A stretch of DNA of 60,993 bases from Butyricicoccus sp. (GTDB taxonomy: Bacteria > Bacillota > Clostridia > Oscillospirales > Butyricicoccaceae). Made by a program: the position numbers and the translations under genes. A model generated the notes under the pieces. That model ran no database searches, was not told the origin of the DNA, and saw only the letters and a program-made list of their open reading frames with translations. The stretch lies in the NCBI GenBank assembly GCA_020025755.1, contig JAHHRO010000005.1, forward strand, positions 1-60,993. Direction: 5' to 3'. Position 1 is the stretch's first letter, and each line of letters begins with the position of its first letter. Positions 41,496 to 50,288 of the stretch are shown one piece after another.

Positions 41496-42266
41496 ATGCA
41501 AAGCAAAGTTGAAATCTGCGGCGTGAATACCGCTTCTCTGACTGTGATTCCTGCGGCTGAAATGACCGAGCTGCTCCGAAAATCACATAACGGCGATGAA
41601 AACGCGCGTGAAAAACTGATCCGCGGCAATTTGAAGCTGGTGCTGTCTGTGATCCAGCGTTTCAACGGACGAGGCGAGTCCGTCGATGACTTGTTTCAGG
41701 TCGGCTGTATCGGGCTGATGAAATCCATTGATAATTTTAACTGTGACCTCAATGTGCGTTTTTCTACCTATGCAGTGCCCATGATCATCGGCGAGATCCG
41801 CCGCTATCTGCGCGATAACAGTGCCATTCGTGTTTCCCGCTCCATGCGCGACACCGCCTATCGCGCATTGCAGGCAAAGGAAGCCTTTCTCAGAGAGCAT
41901 CAGCGTGAGCCTACCATAACAGAGCTTGCCAAGGCACTGGAGATGAAAAAGGAAGATGTCGTATTTGCACTGGATGCCATTTCCGATCCGATCTCACTCT
42001 ATGAACCCGTCTGGGGGGAAGAAGGTGACGCTTTATGTGTCATGGATCAGGTTGGCGATCCCAAAAACACGGACGAACATTGGCTGACCCAAATTGCACT
42101 CAAGGAAGCGATCAGCACCCTGTCCGAGCGCGAAAAGCGTATCGTACACATGCGTTTTTTTGAAGGACGCACCCAAATGGAGGTCGCTTCCGCGATCCAT
42201 ATTTCGCAGGCGCAGGTCTCCCGTCTGGAAAAGGGCGCACTCGCACACATCCGCAAGCATATCTAA
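41496..42266 (+). CDS. sigG: RNA polymerase sigma-G factor
   Basis: A 256-residue sporulation sigma factor of the sigma-F/G group: region 2 LVLSVIQRFNGRGESVDDLFQ and GLMKSIDNFNCDLNVRFSTYAVPMI (positions about 48-90), region 3 DTAYRALQAKEAFL, and region 4 with LSEREKRIVHMRFFEG and ISQAQVSRLEK. The N-terminal VEICGVNTASL is the family tag of SigG and separates it from SigF. It drives late forespore genes such as gpr and ger operons in this window. AGGAGGGA precedes the start. Confidence 0.95.
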   Translation: MQSKVEICGVNTASLTVIPAAEMTELLRKSHNGDENAREKLIRGNLKLVLSVIQRFNGRGESVDDLFQVGCIGLMKSIDNFNCDLNVRFSTYAVPMIIGEIRRYLRDNSAIRVSRSMRDTAYRALQAKEAFLREHQREPTITELAKALEMKKEDVVFALDAISDPISLYEPVWGEEGDALCVMDQVGDPKNTDEHWLTQIALKEAISTLSEREKRIVHMRFFEGRTQMEVASAIHISQAQVSRLEKGALAHIRKHI

Positions 42267-42304
42267 AAGGATCCCACGGTTTGATCAAACCGTGGGATCC
42301 TTTT
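42265..42304. terminator. perfect palindromic bidirectional terminator
   Basis: A 40-bp perfect palindrome centred on GATC, starting AAAAGGATCCCACGG and ending CCTTTT, between convergent sigG and topoisomerase subunit A genes. Confidence 0.9.
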
Positions 42305-42320
42305 GTTTCCAATATAACAC

Positions 42321-44537
42321 TTACAGGGTGATCTGCGGATTGGGCAAATCTTCCTCCTTCAGGATCGCACCGATCGACGGGAGGGTGCGCGTCAGATAGC
42401 GTTTCGGATCGCTGAGTTCAGCCTCCTGTGCGCGTACTGCGCGCGTCACTGTATGCTTGGCACGCAATACCATCGCCTGTACGCCCTGTGTTGAACGTGT
42501 TGCCTTGATGTCCAGCATGCCCACACGGAACGTCATTGCACGGTTTGCAGTGGAGTACAGGACAATCTCGGTGTCATCGTCCACCGGATAGAAGAATGCA
42601 ACTGCAGGCGACTTATCCGAATATGCCGCTGTCAGACGGCGGCGGTTGGTCTTGGTCTCAAAGCTTTCAAGCGAGAACCGCGCAGCCTTACCATTTTCAA
42701 ATACCACCACCATACTGCTCTTATAATCGGGCAGCAGCGCAAATACAGGAACTTCTCCCTCATTCATATCCAGCTTGGACGGCAGATAATCACCCAGCAC
42801 GGATGCCTTGCAGTCATCGAAATCATGCAGATGCGCCTTATACGCCTGATACTGATTGGTAAAGAAGATGATCTCTGCCTTATTCGTGGTCTCACAATCC
42901 CATACCACTCGATCCCCGTCCTTGAGCTTATGCTCAGCAGACATACGCCAAGATGCCGGTGTGATCTTCTTAAAGTATCCCTCCTGCGTCATAAAGATGA
43001 GCACAGGATAATCCTCGATATGGTCGGTTTCATCAAAGGACTTGACTGCATTCACATTTACGATCTCAGAATGGCGCGGTGCAGGATATTTCTTGATGAC
43101 CGCTTCCAGCTCCTTGACAATGATATTGCGCAGCTTGGCCTGACTGCTGACGATCGTTTCCAGCTTTTCGATCTCTGCCGCGAGCGCATCGGTTTCCTGT
43201 GTGCGCTTGAGAATATATTCCTTGTTGATATGGCGCAGCTTGATCTCGGCAATGAATTCTGCCTGCGCTTCATCCACGCCGAACCCGATCATCAGATTGG
43301 GAACGACCTCAGCATCTTCCTCCGTCTCACGAATGATCCGAATGGCGTGGTCGATATCCAGCAGGATCTTCTTTAGACCTTCCAATAGGTGCAGTTTTTG
43401 CTTTTTCTTTTCCAGATCGAAATAGACCCGGCGGCGGACACAGCCGATGCGCCATGCCGTCCACTCATCCAGAAGCGCACGCACACCCAACACGCGCGGC
43501 ATGCCCTCTATGAGTACATTGAAGTTACAGGAGCAGGAATCCATCAGCGATGTCATCCGGAACAGACGATCCATCAGCTTATCCGGATCGGTACCGCGCT
43601 TGAGATCGATCGCGATTTTAAGACCACCCAAATCGGATTCATCGCGGATATCCGAGATCTCACGGATCTTGCCTGCTTTCACGAGCTCTGCCACCTTGTC
43701 AATGATGGCTTCAATGGTCGTCGTATAGGGGATCTCTGTGATCTCGATCAGGTTTTCCTTTTTGAGATACTGCCATTTGCCGCGCACCTTGAATGAACCG
43801 CGACCAGTTTCATAGATCTTGCGCATCTCGGCTGCATCATAAATGATCTCGCCGCCTGTCGGGAAATCCGGTGCAGGCATGGTCTCCATCACATCATGAT
43901 CAGGATTTTTAATGCAGGCAATCGCGGTGCGGCATACCTCATGCAAGTTAAAGCCGCAGAACGAGGACGCCATGCCGACCGCGATACCCGTATTGGCAGA
44001 GACCAAAATATTCGGGAACGTGGTTGGCAGCAGAGTCGGCTCTTTCATGGAGCCGTCATAGTTGTCCACAAGATCCACTGCATCACAATCGATATCACGG
44101 AACAGCTCGATGCAGAATGCATCCAGCTTGGCTTCCGTATAACGCGGTGCAGCGTATGCCATATCGCGCGAATACACCTTACCAAAGTTCCCTTTGGAGT
44201 CGATAAACGGGGTCAGCAGAGACTCATTGCCGCGTGTCAGACGCACCATCGTATCATAGATCGCCTGATCGCCGTGCGGATTGAGCTTCATGGTCTCACC
44301 CACGATATTGGCAGACTTGGTGCGGTTCCCGTTCAAAAGCCCTTTTTTATACATCGTATAGAGCAGTTTTCTGTGCGATGGCTTGAATCCATCAATTTCC
44401 GGAATGGCGCGCGACACGATGACACTCATTGCGTAGGGCATATAGTTGACGCGCAGTGTTTCCGTGATCGGCTGCTCGGTTGGTTCCAGCGGCGGCTGTA
44501 CCGGACGCTTGGAATCGCTTTCTTTTTTCTTCGCCAC
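42321..44537 (-). CDS. type IIA DNA topoisomerase subunit A (ParC/GyrA-like)
   Basis: A 738-residue subunit A. It has the breakage-reunion domain (MPYAMSVIVSRAIPEIDGFK, HRKLLYTM, GDQAIYDTMVRLTRG) with the catalytic Tyr in AAPRYTEAKL near residue 132, a coiled-coil/C-gate part, and a C-terminal beta-propeller-like region. The start is GTG 44537, nine bases after AGGAGG, 15 bases after the subunit B gene. The pair is the extra GyrAB/ParCE-like set seen in Clostridia; gyrase and topoisomerase IV cannot be separated with certainty by eye, and no obvious GyrA box was seen. Confidence 0.88.
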   Translation of the reverse strand: MAKKKESDSKRPVQPPLEPTEQPITETLRVNYMPYAMSVIVSRAIPEIDGFKPSHRKLLYTMYKKGLLNGNRTKSANIVGETMKLNPHGDQAIYDTMVRLTRGNESLLTPFIDSKGNFGKVYSRDMAYAAPRYTEAKLDAFCIELFRDIDCDAVDLVDNYDGSMKEPTLLPTTFPNILVSANTGIAVGMASSFCGFNLHEVCRTAIACIKNPDHDVMETMPAPDFPTGGEIIYDAAEMRKIYETGRGSFKVRGKWQYLKKENLIEITEIPYTTTIEAIIDKVAELVKAGKIREISDIRDESDLGGLKIAIDLKRGTDPDKLMDRLFRMTSLMDSCSCNFNVLIEGMPRVLGVRALLDEWTAWRIGCVRRRVYFDLEKKKQKLHLLEGLKKILLDIDHAIRIIRETEEDAEVVPNLMIGFGVDEAQAEFIAEIKLRHINKEYILKRTQETDALAAEIEKLETIVSSQAKLRNIIVKELEAVIKKYPAPRHSEIVNVNAVKSFDETDHIEDYPVLIFMTQEGYFKKITPASWRMSAEHKLKDGDRVVWDCETTNKAEIIFFTNQYQAYKAHLHDFDDCKASVLGDYLPSKLDMNEGEVPVFALLPDYKSSMVVVFENGKAARFSLESFETKTNRRRLTAAYSDKSPAVAFFYPVDDDTEIVLYSTANRAMTFRVGMLDIKATRSTQGVQAMVLRAKHTVTRAVRAQEAELSDPKRYLTRTLPSIGAILKEEDLPNPQITL

Positions 44538-44552
44538 AGGTAGCGGCCTCCT

Positions 44553-46547
44553 TTATGAAATATCCGCGAAATCGAGATACTGGGCACCGTTTTCTGCAAT
44601 ATATTCCTTGCGTCCTGCAAGGTTATCTCCCAGCAGCAGATCGAACATATCCGCGGTCGCCTGAGCGTCCTCCGGCGTCACACGAATGAGACGGCGCGAT
44701 GCAGGGTTCATGGTCGTTTCCCACATCATATCTGCCTCGTTCTCACCCAGACCCTTAGAACGCTGAATGTTGACCTTTTTTCCATTTAGCTTTTTGAGTA
44801 TGACAGCCTTTTCTGCATCATCAAATGCAAAATAGGTCTTATCCTTGCAGGTGATCTCATATAGTGGGGATTCCGCAATATAGACAAACCCCTCTTCGAT
44901 GAGCGTGGGCATCAGGCGATAGATCATGGTCAGGATGAGGGTACGGATCTGGAATCCATCGACATCGGCATCCGTACAGATGATGACCTTGTTCCAGCGC
45001 AGACTATCCAAATCGAATCCGGAAAGGTCGCGGTTTGCCTTGGTGCGCACCTCTACGCCGCAGCCCAGCACACGAATGAGATCGGTGATGATATCATTCT
45101 TAAAAATCTTATCATATTCGGCTTTCAGGCAATTCAAAATCTTACCGCGGACGGGCATGATCGCCTGAAACTCCGAATCGCGTCCCTGCTTACAGGAACC
45201 GAGCGCGGAATCACCCTCGACGATATATAATTCCCGTCGGGAAGTATCCTTGGTACGGCAGTCCACGAACTTCTGTACACGGTTGGATACATCCAGATTG
45301 CCGGACAGCTTCTTCTTGATGTTCAGACGCGCACGCTCGGCCTGTTCACGGCTGCGCTTGTTGATGAGCACCTGATCGGCGATCTTGTCCGCTTCGTCCT
45401 TATTCTCAATGAAGTAAATCTCCAGATTTTCCTTCAGAAATTCGGTGGTTGCCTCCTGAATAAAGCGGTTGGTGATTGCTTTCTTGGTCTGGTTTTCGTA
45501 GGAGGTCTGAGTCGAGAAGCAGTTCGTCACAAGCACAAGTGCATCTGCAATATCCTGAAACGTGACCTTGCTTTCATTCTTCTGGTACTTGTTCTGCTGC
45601 TTGAGATAGGCGTCGATCGCAGAGACAAAGGCAGAACGCACTGCCTTATCCGGTGCGCCGCCATATTCCAGCCATGAGGAGTTATGGTAATACTCCGTGC
45701 GTGCATTTTCACGCGAGAAGCAGAACGCACAGGACAGCTTTACACGATATTCATCCTTATCCGCGCGGTCACGTCCGCGACGCTCGGTCTGATAGAACTG
45801 TACACTGGTCAGTGCCTGCTCTCCTGCAAGCTCTCCGACATAGTCTACGATGCCATTTTCATAGCAGAATTCTGTGGTATCGAACTGGCTTCCATTCTGA
45901 TCGCGCAGAACGAATACCAATCCGGCATTCACGACCGCCTGACGCTTGAGCACATCGCTATAATATTCCAATGGAATATTGATATCGGTAAACACCTCAA
46001 GATCAGGCCGCCAATGGATCCGCGTACCGGTCTTTTTGGTCTTACACGGTGTCTTGATGAAGCCTTCCGGTGTATCGGTCTTGTTCTCTCCCTTTTCAAA
46101 ATGCAGGCTGTAGGAAAAACCGTCACGCCAAACGGTAACATCCATATATTCTGAGGAATACTGTGTTGCACAGGTACCCAGACCGTTGAGACCCAGTGAG
46201 AACTCATAGTTCTCCCCTTCGTTATTCTTGTACTTACCGCCAGCATATAATTCACAGAATACCAGCTCCCAGTTATAACGCTGTTCACTGGGGTTGAACT
46301 CGATCGGGATCCCACGTCCCATATCTTCGACTTCGATCGAGCCATCCGCATAGCGTGTTACCGTAATGCGGCTGCCATGTCCCTCACGCGCTTCATCAAT
46401 CGAGTTGGATAAAATTTCAAAAACAGAATGTTCGCAGCCCTCAATGCCATCAGAGCCAAAAATAACGCCCGGACGTTTCCGAACGCGATCTGCACCCTTA
46501 AGGGAGGAAATACTGTCGTTTCCATATTGGTTACTTGATTTCGCCAT
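44553..46547 (-). CDS. type IIA DNA topoisomerase subunit B (ParE/GyrB-like)
   Basis: A 664-residue ATPase subunit. GHKL motifs are visible: EILSNSIDEAREGH, VEDMGRGIP and GLNGLGTCATQYSS; the TOPRIM domain has YIVEGDSALGSCKQGRDSEFQAIMPVRGK (positions about 440-470) and CTDADVDGFQIRTL. It gives the energy for strand passage with subunit A. ATG 46547 follows AGGAG; the TTG nine bases earlier is not preferred. Expressed from its own promoter, followed by the A subunit. Confidence 0.9.
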   Translation of the reverse strand: MAKSSNQYGNDSISSLKGADRVRKRPGVIFGSDGIEGCEHSVFEILSNSIDEAREGHGSRITVTRYADGSIEVEDMGRGIPIEFNPSEQRYNWELVFCELYAGGKYKNNEGENYEFSLGLNGLGTCATQYSSEYMDVTVWRDGFSYSLHFEKGENKTDTPEGFIKTPCKTKKTGTRIHWRPDLEVFTDINIPLEYYSDVLKRQAVVNAGLVFVLRDQNGSQFDTTEFCYENGIVDYVGELAGEQALTSVQFYQTERRGRDRADKDEYRVKLSCAFCFSRENARTEYYHNSSWLEYGGAPDKAVRSAFVSAIDAYLKQQNKYQKNESKVTFQDIADALVLVTNCFSTQTSYENQTKKAITNRFIQEATTEFLKENLEIYFIENKDEADKIADQVLINKRSREQAERARLNIKKKLSGNLDVSNRVQKFVDCRTKDTSRRELYIVEGDSALGSCKQGRDSEFQAIMPVRGKILNCLKAEYDKIFKNDIITDLIRVLGCGVEVRTKANRDLSGFDLDSLRWNKVIICTDADVDGFQIRTLILTMIYRLMPTLIEEGFVYIAESPLYEITCKDKTYFAFDDAEKAVILKKLNGKKVNIQRSKGLGENEADMMWETTMNPASRRLIRVTPEDAQATADMFDLLLGDNLAGRKEYIAENGAQYLDFADIS

Positions 46548-46582
46548 AAAATACAACTCCTGTTTGATTCACAATTGGTTCT

Positions 46583-46612
46583 ATTATATACCAGCAAACC
46601 CATTTAAGTCAA
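46583..46612 (-). promoter_or_regulatory. promoter of the topoisomerase operon
   Basis: Minus-strand TTGACT (46607-46612), 18-bp spacer, TATAAT (46583-46588). Confidence 0.55.
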
Positions 46613-46694
46613 ATAAAAAGCGGTTTATCTGAATTTTTTCCGTGTTCCTGCGTGCTGATCCCGGTGGATTTGACAAGAAATGGTTTTCTTCTAC

Positions 46695-46947
46695 GGCAAA
46701 GTATAACGCCCAGACGAGGATTCGTCTGGGCGTTATACTCAAAAAAGTAAGGATGAAAAAAAAAGGGGGGATAGAAAGAAAAAGGTATCATGAAAGGAGA
46801 AAATTTCTCCTGATGTTGGCATTGCCTTGATTCTGCCGCATGGGGGACATACGGCAGAAGGCAATTTTGAAGGGGTAAGAAAAAAAGTAGGGGGATTGGG
46901 GTAATCAGTCAGGAACATGAGATGGGGGAAATCTCTTGTTCTTGACT
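46695..46947 (-). ncRNA. candidate small RNA with C-rich motifs
   Basis: No gene is supportable in 46548-47083. On the minus strand the predicted RNA begins with a long hairpin (46907-46947, AGTCA/TGACT ends, GAACA and GAGAT inner arms, C-rich loop). A second hairpin follows (46821-46865; CGGCAGAA/TTCTGCCG core, C-rich loop), then AGGAGAAA/TTTCTCCT (46795-46811) and a perfect 17-bp stem (46701-46738, loop of four). The motif TCCCCC occurs four times (46924-46929, 46890-46895, 46842-46847, 46765-46771), two of them in hairpin loops. C-rich loops are typical of Gram-positive regulatory RNAs that pair with ribosome-binding sites. The 3' end is uncertain. Confidence 0.45.
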
Positions 46948-46953
46948 GTCTAT

Positions 46954-47029
46954 ATTGTACCGTAACTTTGTGTCGGAATCTTGTCAGAATTATGTCTTAT
47001 TTTTGAACGTTCTATGAAGATTCTATGAA
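46954..47029 (-). promoter_or_regulatory. -10 box preceded by six contiguous 11-bp direct repeats
   Basis: Read on the minus strand: TTCATAGAATC, TTCATAGAACG, TTCAAAAATAA, GACATAATTCT, GACAAGATTCC, GACACAAAGTT (47029 down to 46964), then four bases and TACAAT (46959-46954). The 11-bp phasing and nnCAnA core are those of OmpR/PhoB-family operators; TTCATA fits the Bacillus PhoP box TT(A/C/T)A(C/T)A. No good -35 is present, as in activator-dependent promoters. Confidence 0.6.
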
Positions 47030-47030
47030 C

Positions 47031-47070
47031 GAAAAAACAAAACACCGAAGCGATCACACTTCGGTGTTTT
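47031..47070 (-). terminator. rpsU terminator
   Basis: Stem AACACCGAAG (47041-47050) with CTTCGGTGTT (47059-47068), followed on the minus strand by GTTTTTTCG. Confidence 0.85.
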
Positions 47071-47083
47071 GAAGAAAACATAC

Positions 47084-47266
47084 TTATCTGAACTTACGCT
47101 TCTTCGCGCGAGCAGCCTCAGACTTCTTGCGGCGCTTTACGCTCGGGCTCTCATAATGCTCACGCTTGCGGAGCTCGGAAAGCACACCAGCCTTGGCACA
47201 GGAACGCTTGAATCGTCTCAGAGCGCTGTCCAGGGTCTCGTTTTCCTTGATATGGACTTCCGACAT
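47084..47266 (-). CDS. rpsU: 30S ribosomal protein S21
   Basis: A 60-residue basic protein with the S21 pattern: MSEVHIKENETLDSALRRFK, KRSCAKAGVLSELRKREHYE and a Lys/Arg-rich tail ending AKKRKFR. S21 joins the 30S platform near the anti-Shine-Dalgarno end of 16S rRNA. GGAGGGA precedes the start. A consensus promoter and a strong terminator bracket the gene. Confidence 0.97.
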   Translation of the reverse strand: MSEVHIKENETLDSALRRFKRSCAKAGVLSELRKREHYESPSVKRRKKSEAARAKKRKFR

Positions 47267-47377
47267 CGTTTTCCCTCCCTCCGCGCGTTCGGCTATTTCC
47301 AGAACGCTTGCGCTTTTACCTGTTCAGTCGTGCCCAATTACAAATAGGCACAATCCTCCCGATAAAACCGTAAGATT

Positions 47378-47406
47378 ATTATACTAAATCTCTCGTAAGC
47401 TGTCAA
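47378..47406 (-). promoter_or_regulatory. consensus sigma-A promoter of rpsU
   Basis: Minus-strand TTGACA (47401-47406), 17-bp spacer, TATAAT (47378-47383). It directly follows the leuS stop and no leuS terminator is seen, so read-through from leuS is also possible. Confidence 0.8.
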
Positions 47407-47419
47407 GTATAAATAGAAA

Positions 47420-49825
47420 TTATTTTACGACCAAATTGATGATCTTATTCTTTACGACGATGGTTTTGACAATGCTCTTTCCATCAACGGCGTTTTTGAC
47501 CTTTTCATCTGCCAGTGCGGCCGCAACAGCCTGCTCCTGCTCGCAGTCGAGCGGCAGCCGGATGGTGGACTTGATCTTGCCGTTGACCTGTACGCCGATC
47601 TCAATGGAAGACTCTACGGTCTTCGCCTCATCATACTCCGGCCATGCTTCCAGCGACAGTACGGTATCGTGCCCCAGCATCTGCCAGAGTTCTTCCGTCA
47701 CATGCGGTGCAAACGGGTTTACGATCTTGAGCAAGGTCTCATACTCTGCACGATTGACGCCCTGCTCGTAGAACTGATTGACAAGGCTCATGAGCGCAGC
47801 GATCGCAGTATTTGCCTTGAGGTTCTCGATATCTTCAGAGACCTTTTTGATGGTCTTGTGCACCATGATCTCATTGTTCGCGCTGTATACATCACCGTCC
47901 TGCACCTTTTCAAACAGGTTCCAGACGCGCTCTACAAAGCGGCGGCAGCCCTTGATGGACGCAGAAGACCACGGCGCAGCCTTCTCAAAGTCACCAATGA
48001 ACATTTCATAGAGACGCATGGTGTCCGCACCATAGGTCTCAACGATCTCGTCCGGATTGACGACATTGCCGCGAGACTTGGACATCTTTTCGCCGTTCTC
48101 GCCCAAGATCATACCATGAGAGGTACGCTTTGCATAGGGTTCCTTGGTGGGAACTACACCGATATCATACAGGAACTTATGCCAGAAACGGCTGTACAGC
48201 AGGTGCAATGTGGTATGCTCCATACCACCGTTGTACCAATCCACCGGACTCCAGTATTCCAGTGCCTCCTTGGAGCAAAGCTCCTTGTCGTTGTGCGGAT
48301 CCATATAGCGCAGGAAGTACCAAGAAGAACCCGCCCACTGCGGCATGGTATCGGTCTCGCGCTTTGCCGGAGCACCGCAGCACGGACAAGTGGTATTGAC
48401 CCAATCGGTCATCTTTGCCAGCGGAGACTCGCCGTTCTCGGTCGGCTCATAGGAATCGACATCGGGCAGGGTCAGCGGCAGCTGATCCTCAGGCAGCGGC
48501 ACCCAGCCGCACTTCTCACAGGAAACCAACGGGATAGGCTCGCCCCAGTAACGCTGACGGGAGAATACCCAGTCACGCAGCTTGTAATTGACCTTTTCGT
48601 GTCCAATGCCCTTTTCGGTCAGGAATTCGATGATCTTCTTCTTTGCTTCCGCTACGGAAAGTCCGTTGAGGAACTCAGAATTGACGAGTGTACCGGTCGC
48701 CACATCGGTAAATGCAGCCTCCTGTACATTACCGCCTGCAATCACTTCCACAATCGGCAGATCGAACACCTTTGCAAATGCCCAGTCACGGTCATCATGC
48801 GCCGGAACCGCCATGATCGCACCCGTACCATAGGTCATGAGTACATAGTCGGAAACAAAAATCGGGATCTGCTTGCCGTTTACCGGATTGATCGCCATCA
48901 CACCATCCAGACGTACACCTGTCTTGTCCTTGTTGAGCTCAGTGCGCTCAAAGTCAGACTTGCGTGCCGCTTCCTCACGGTATGCGCGTACTGCATCGAT
49001 GTTCTTGAGCTTATGCGCCCAAGTCTCCACCATCGGATGCTCAGGCGAGATGACCATATAGGTCGCGCCAAAGAGGGTATCCGGACGCGTGGTATATACG
49101 GTCAGCTTGTCCCCTTCTGTGGTGGTGAAGTCGACCTCTGCACCCGTGGAGCGACCGATCCAGTTTTTCTGCTGCGTCTTGACGCGGTCGACAAAGTCCA
49201 TTTCATCCAGATCATCGATCAGACGCTGTGCATACTTGGTGATGCCCAGCATCCACTGGCTTTTGGTCTTGCGCACGACTTCGGAACCGCAGCGTTCACA
49301 GGTACCGCCTACAACTTCCTCATTTGCCAGCACGCACTTACAGGAGGTGCACCAGTTTACAGACATTTCCTTCTTGTAAGCCAGACCCTTCTTAAACAGC
49401 TGCAGGAAGATCCACTGTGTCCACTTGTAGTAGGAAGGATCTGTGGTATTGATCTCACGCGACCAGTCAAAGGACAGACCAAGGGACTTGAGCTGGCTTT
49501 TGAAGCGTGCAACATTCTGCTTGGTGACCTCTGCCGGATGTACATGGTTCTTAATGGCGAAGTTCTCGGTCGGCAGACCGAATGCATCCCATCCCATCGG
49601 GTACAGTACATTATAGCCCTGCATACGCTTCTTACGGGAAACGATATCGAGCGCAGTATACGAGCGCGGATGACCTACATGCAGGCCCATACCAGACGGA
49701 TATGGAAACTCAACAAGTGCATAGAACTTTGGTTTGGAATAATCATTTGGTGCAACAAAGCATTCCTTTTCATCCCAAACCTGCTGCCATTTGGCTTCGA
49801 CTGCCTTATGATCGTATTTATTCAA
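47420..49825 (-). CDS. leuS: leucine--tRNA ligase
   Basis: An 801-residue class Ia synthetase of the bacterial type. The HIGH motif is in PYPSGMGLHVGHPRSYT near residue 40, zinc-binding cysteines occur in CTSCKCVLANEEVVGGTCERC around residues 155-180 and CCGAP, the editing domain is present (TTRPDTLFGATYMV), and the KMSKS motif is in GEKMSKSRGNVV near residue 570. The start is TTG 49825, eight bases after GGGGG; the frame extends to another TTG at 49840, which overlaps that site. Last gene before rpsU in the growth cluster. No T-box leader is visible. Confidence 0.96.
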   Translation of the reverse strand: MNKYDHKAVEAKWQQVWDEKECFVAPNDYSKPKFYALVEFPYPSGMGLHVGHPRSYTALDIVSRKKRMQGYNVLYPMGWDAFGLPTENFAIKNHVHPAEVTKQNVARFKSQLKSLGLSFDWSREINTTDPSYYKWTQWIFLQLFKKGLAYKKEMSVNWCTSCKCVLANEEVVGGTCERCGSEVVRKTKSQWMLGITKYAQRLIDDLDEMDFVDRVKTQQKNWIGRSTGAEVDFTTTEGDKLTVYTTRPDTLFGATYMVISPEHPMVETWAHKLKNIDAVRAYREEAARKSDFERTELNKDKTGVRLDGVMAINPVNGKQIPIFVSDYVLMTYGTGAIMAVPAHDDRDWAFAKVFDLPIVEVIAGGNVQEAAFTDVATGTLVNSEFLNGLSVAEAKKKIIEFLTEKGIGHEKVNYKLRDWVFSRQRYWGEPIPLVSCEKCGWVPLPEDQLPLTLPDVDSYEPTENGESPLAKMTDWVNTTCPCCGAPAKRETDTMPQWAGSSWYFLRYMDPHNDKELCSKEALEYWSPVDWYNGGMEHTTLHLLYSRFWHKFLYDIGVVPTKEPYAKRTSHGMILGENGEKMSKSRGNVVNPDEIVETYGADTMRLYEMFIGDFEKAAPWSSASIKGCRRFVERVWNLFEKVQDGDVYSANNEIMVHKTIKKVSEDIENLKANTAIAALMSLVNQFYEQGVNRAEYETLLKIVNPFAPHVTEELWQMLGHDTVLSLEAWPEYDEAKTVESSIEIGVQVNGKIKSTIRLPLDCEQEQAVAAALADEKVKNAVDGKSIVKTIVVKNKIINLVVK

Positions 49826-49890
49826 CGGTATAACCCCCAATATTGTCTATACATACGGCGCGACCCAATGCCGCGCCGTGTATGAAAGTT

Positions 49891-50265
49891 TTAGTTCACT
49901 TCGGCATCCTCTACGCCCAGTTCCTTGAGCGGAATGCGGGTGCCATCCTTCCACAGATTTTCCAGATTGTAGAACTGACGTGCCTCCGGAACGAAAATAT
50001 GAACCAGTACACTGCCATAATCCAGCAGGATCCAGCTGGAGGACTCAAAGCCTTCCACATGGTGCGGCATGGTATCGTGGTCATACTTGAGATGATATTC
50101 CACACTGTCTGCAAGTGCTCTGACCTGTGTGGTAGAGGTCGCACTGCAAATGACGAAATACTCGGTCAATGTGGTCAGATGCTCCACCTGCAGCACATCG
50201 ATCTCTCTGCCCTTGCGCTCCAAAAGTGCCTCACAGATATATTTTGCTGTTTCTTGTGCGTTCAT
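49891..50265 (-). CDS. rsfS: ribosome silencing factor RsfS
   Basis: A 124-residue RsfS/YbeB/Iojap protein: IDVLQVEHLTTLTEYFVICSA at about residue 20-42, STTQVRALADSVEY, and SSWILLDYGSVLVHIF near residue 75-90. It binds ribosomal protein L14 and blocks subunit joining when nutrients are short. AAAGGAG precedes the start. It sits between the LCP gene and leuS, in the usual nadD-yqeK-rsfS neighbourhood. Confidence 0.95.
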   Translation of the reverse strand: MNAQETAKYICEALLERKGREIDVLQVEHLTTLTEYFVICSATSTTQVRALADSVEYHLKYDHDTMPHHVEGFESSSWILLDYGSVLVHIFVPEARQFYNLENLWKDGTRIPLKELGVEDAEVN

Positions 50266-50288
50266 GTATGCTCTCCTTTTTTCCTTGA

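Noticed and set aside
46642..46830. 62-codon plus-strand frame between the topoisomerase genes and rpsU
   Set aside because: It runs through the 17-bp hairpin and purine runs, has no binding site and shows Lys/Arg-rich low-complexity translation.
47669..49885. 738-codon plus-strand frame opposite leuS
   Set aside because: It is the antisense of a real conserved gene; composition (His/Arg/Cys-rich) is not protein-like.
49826..49890. T-box leader for leuS
   Set aside because: Only 65 bases separate rsfS and leuS, with no specifier stem or T-box sequence.
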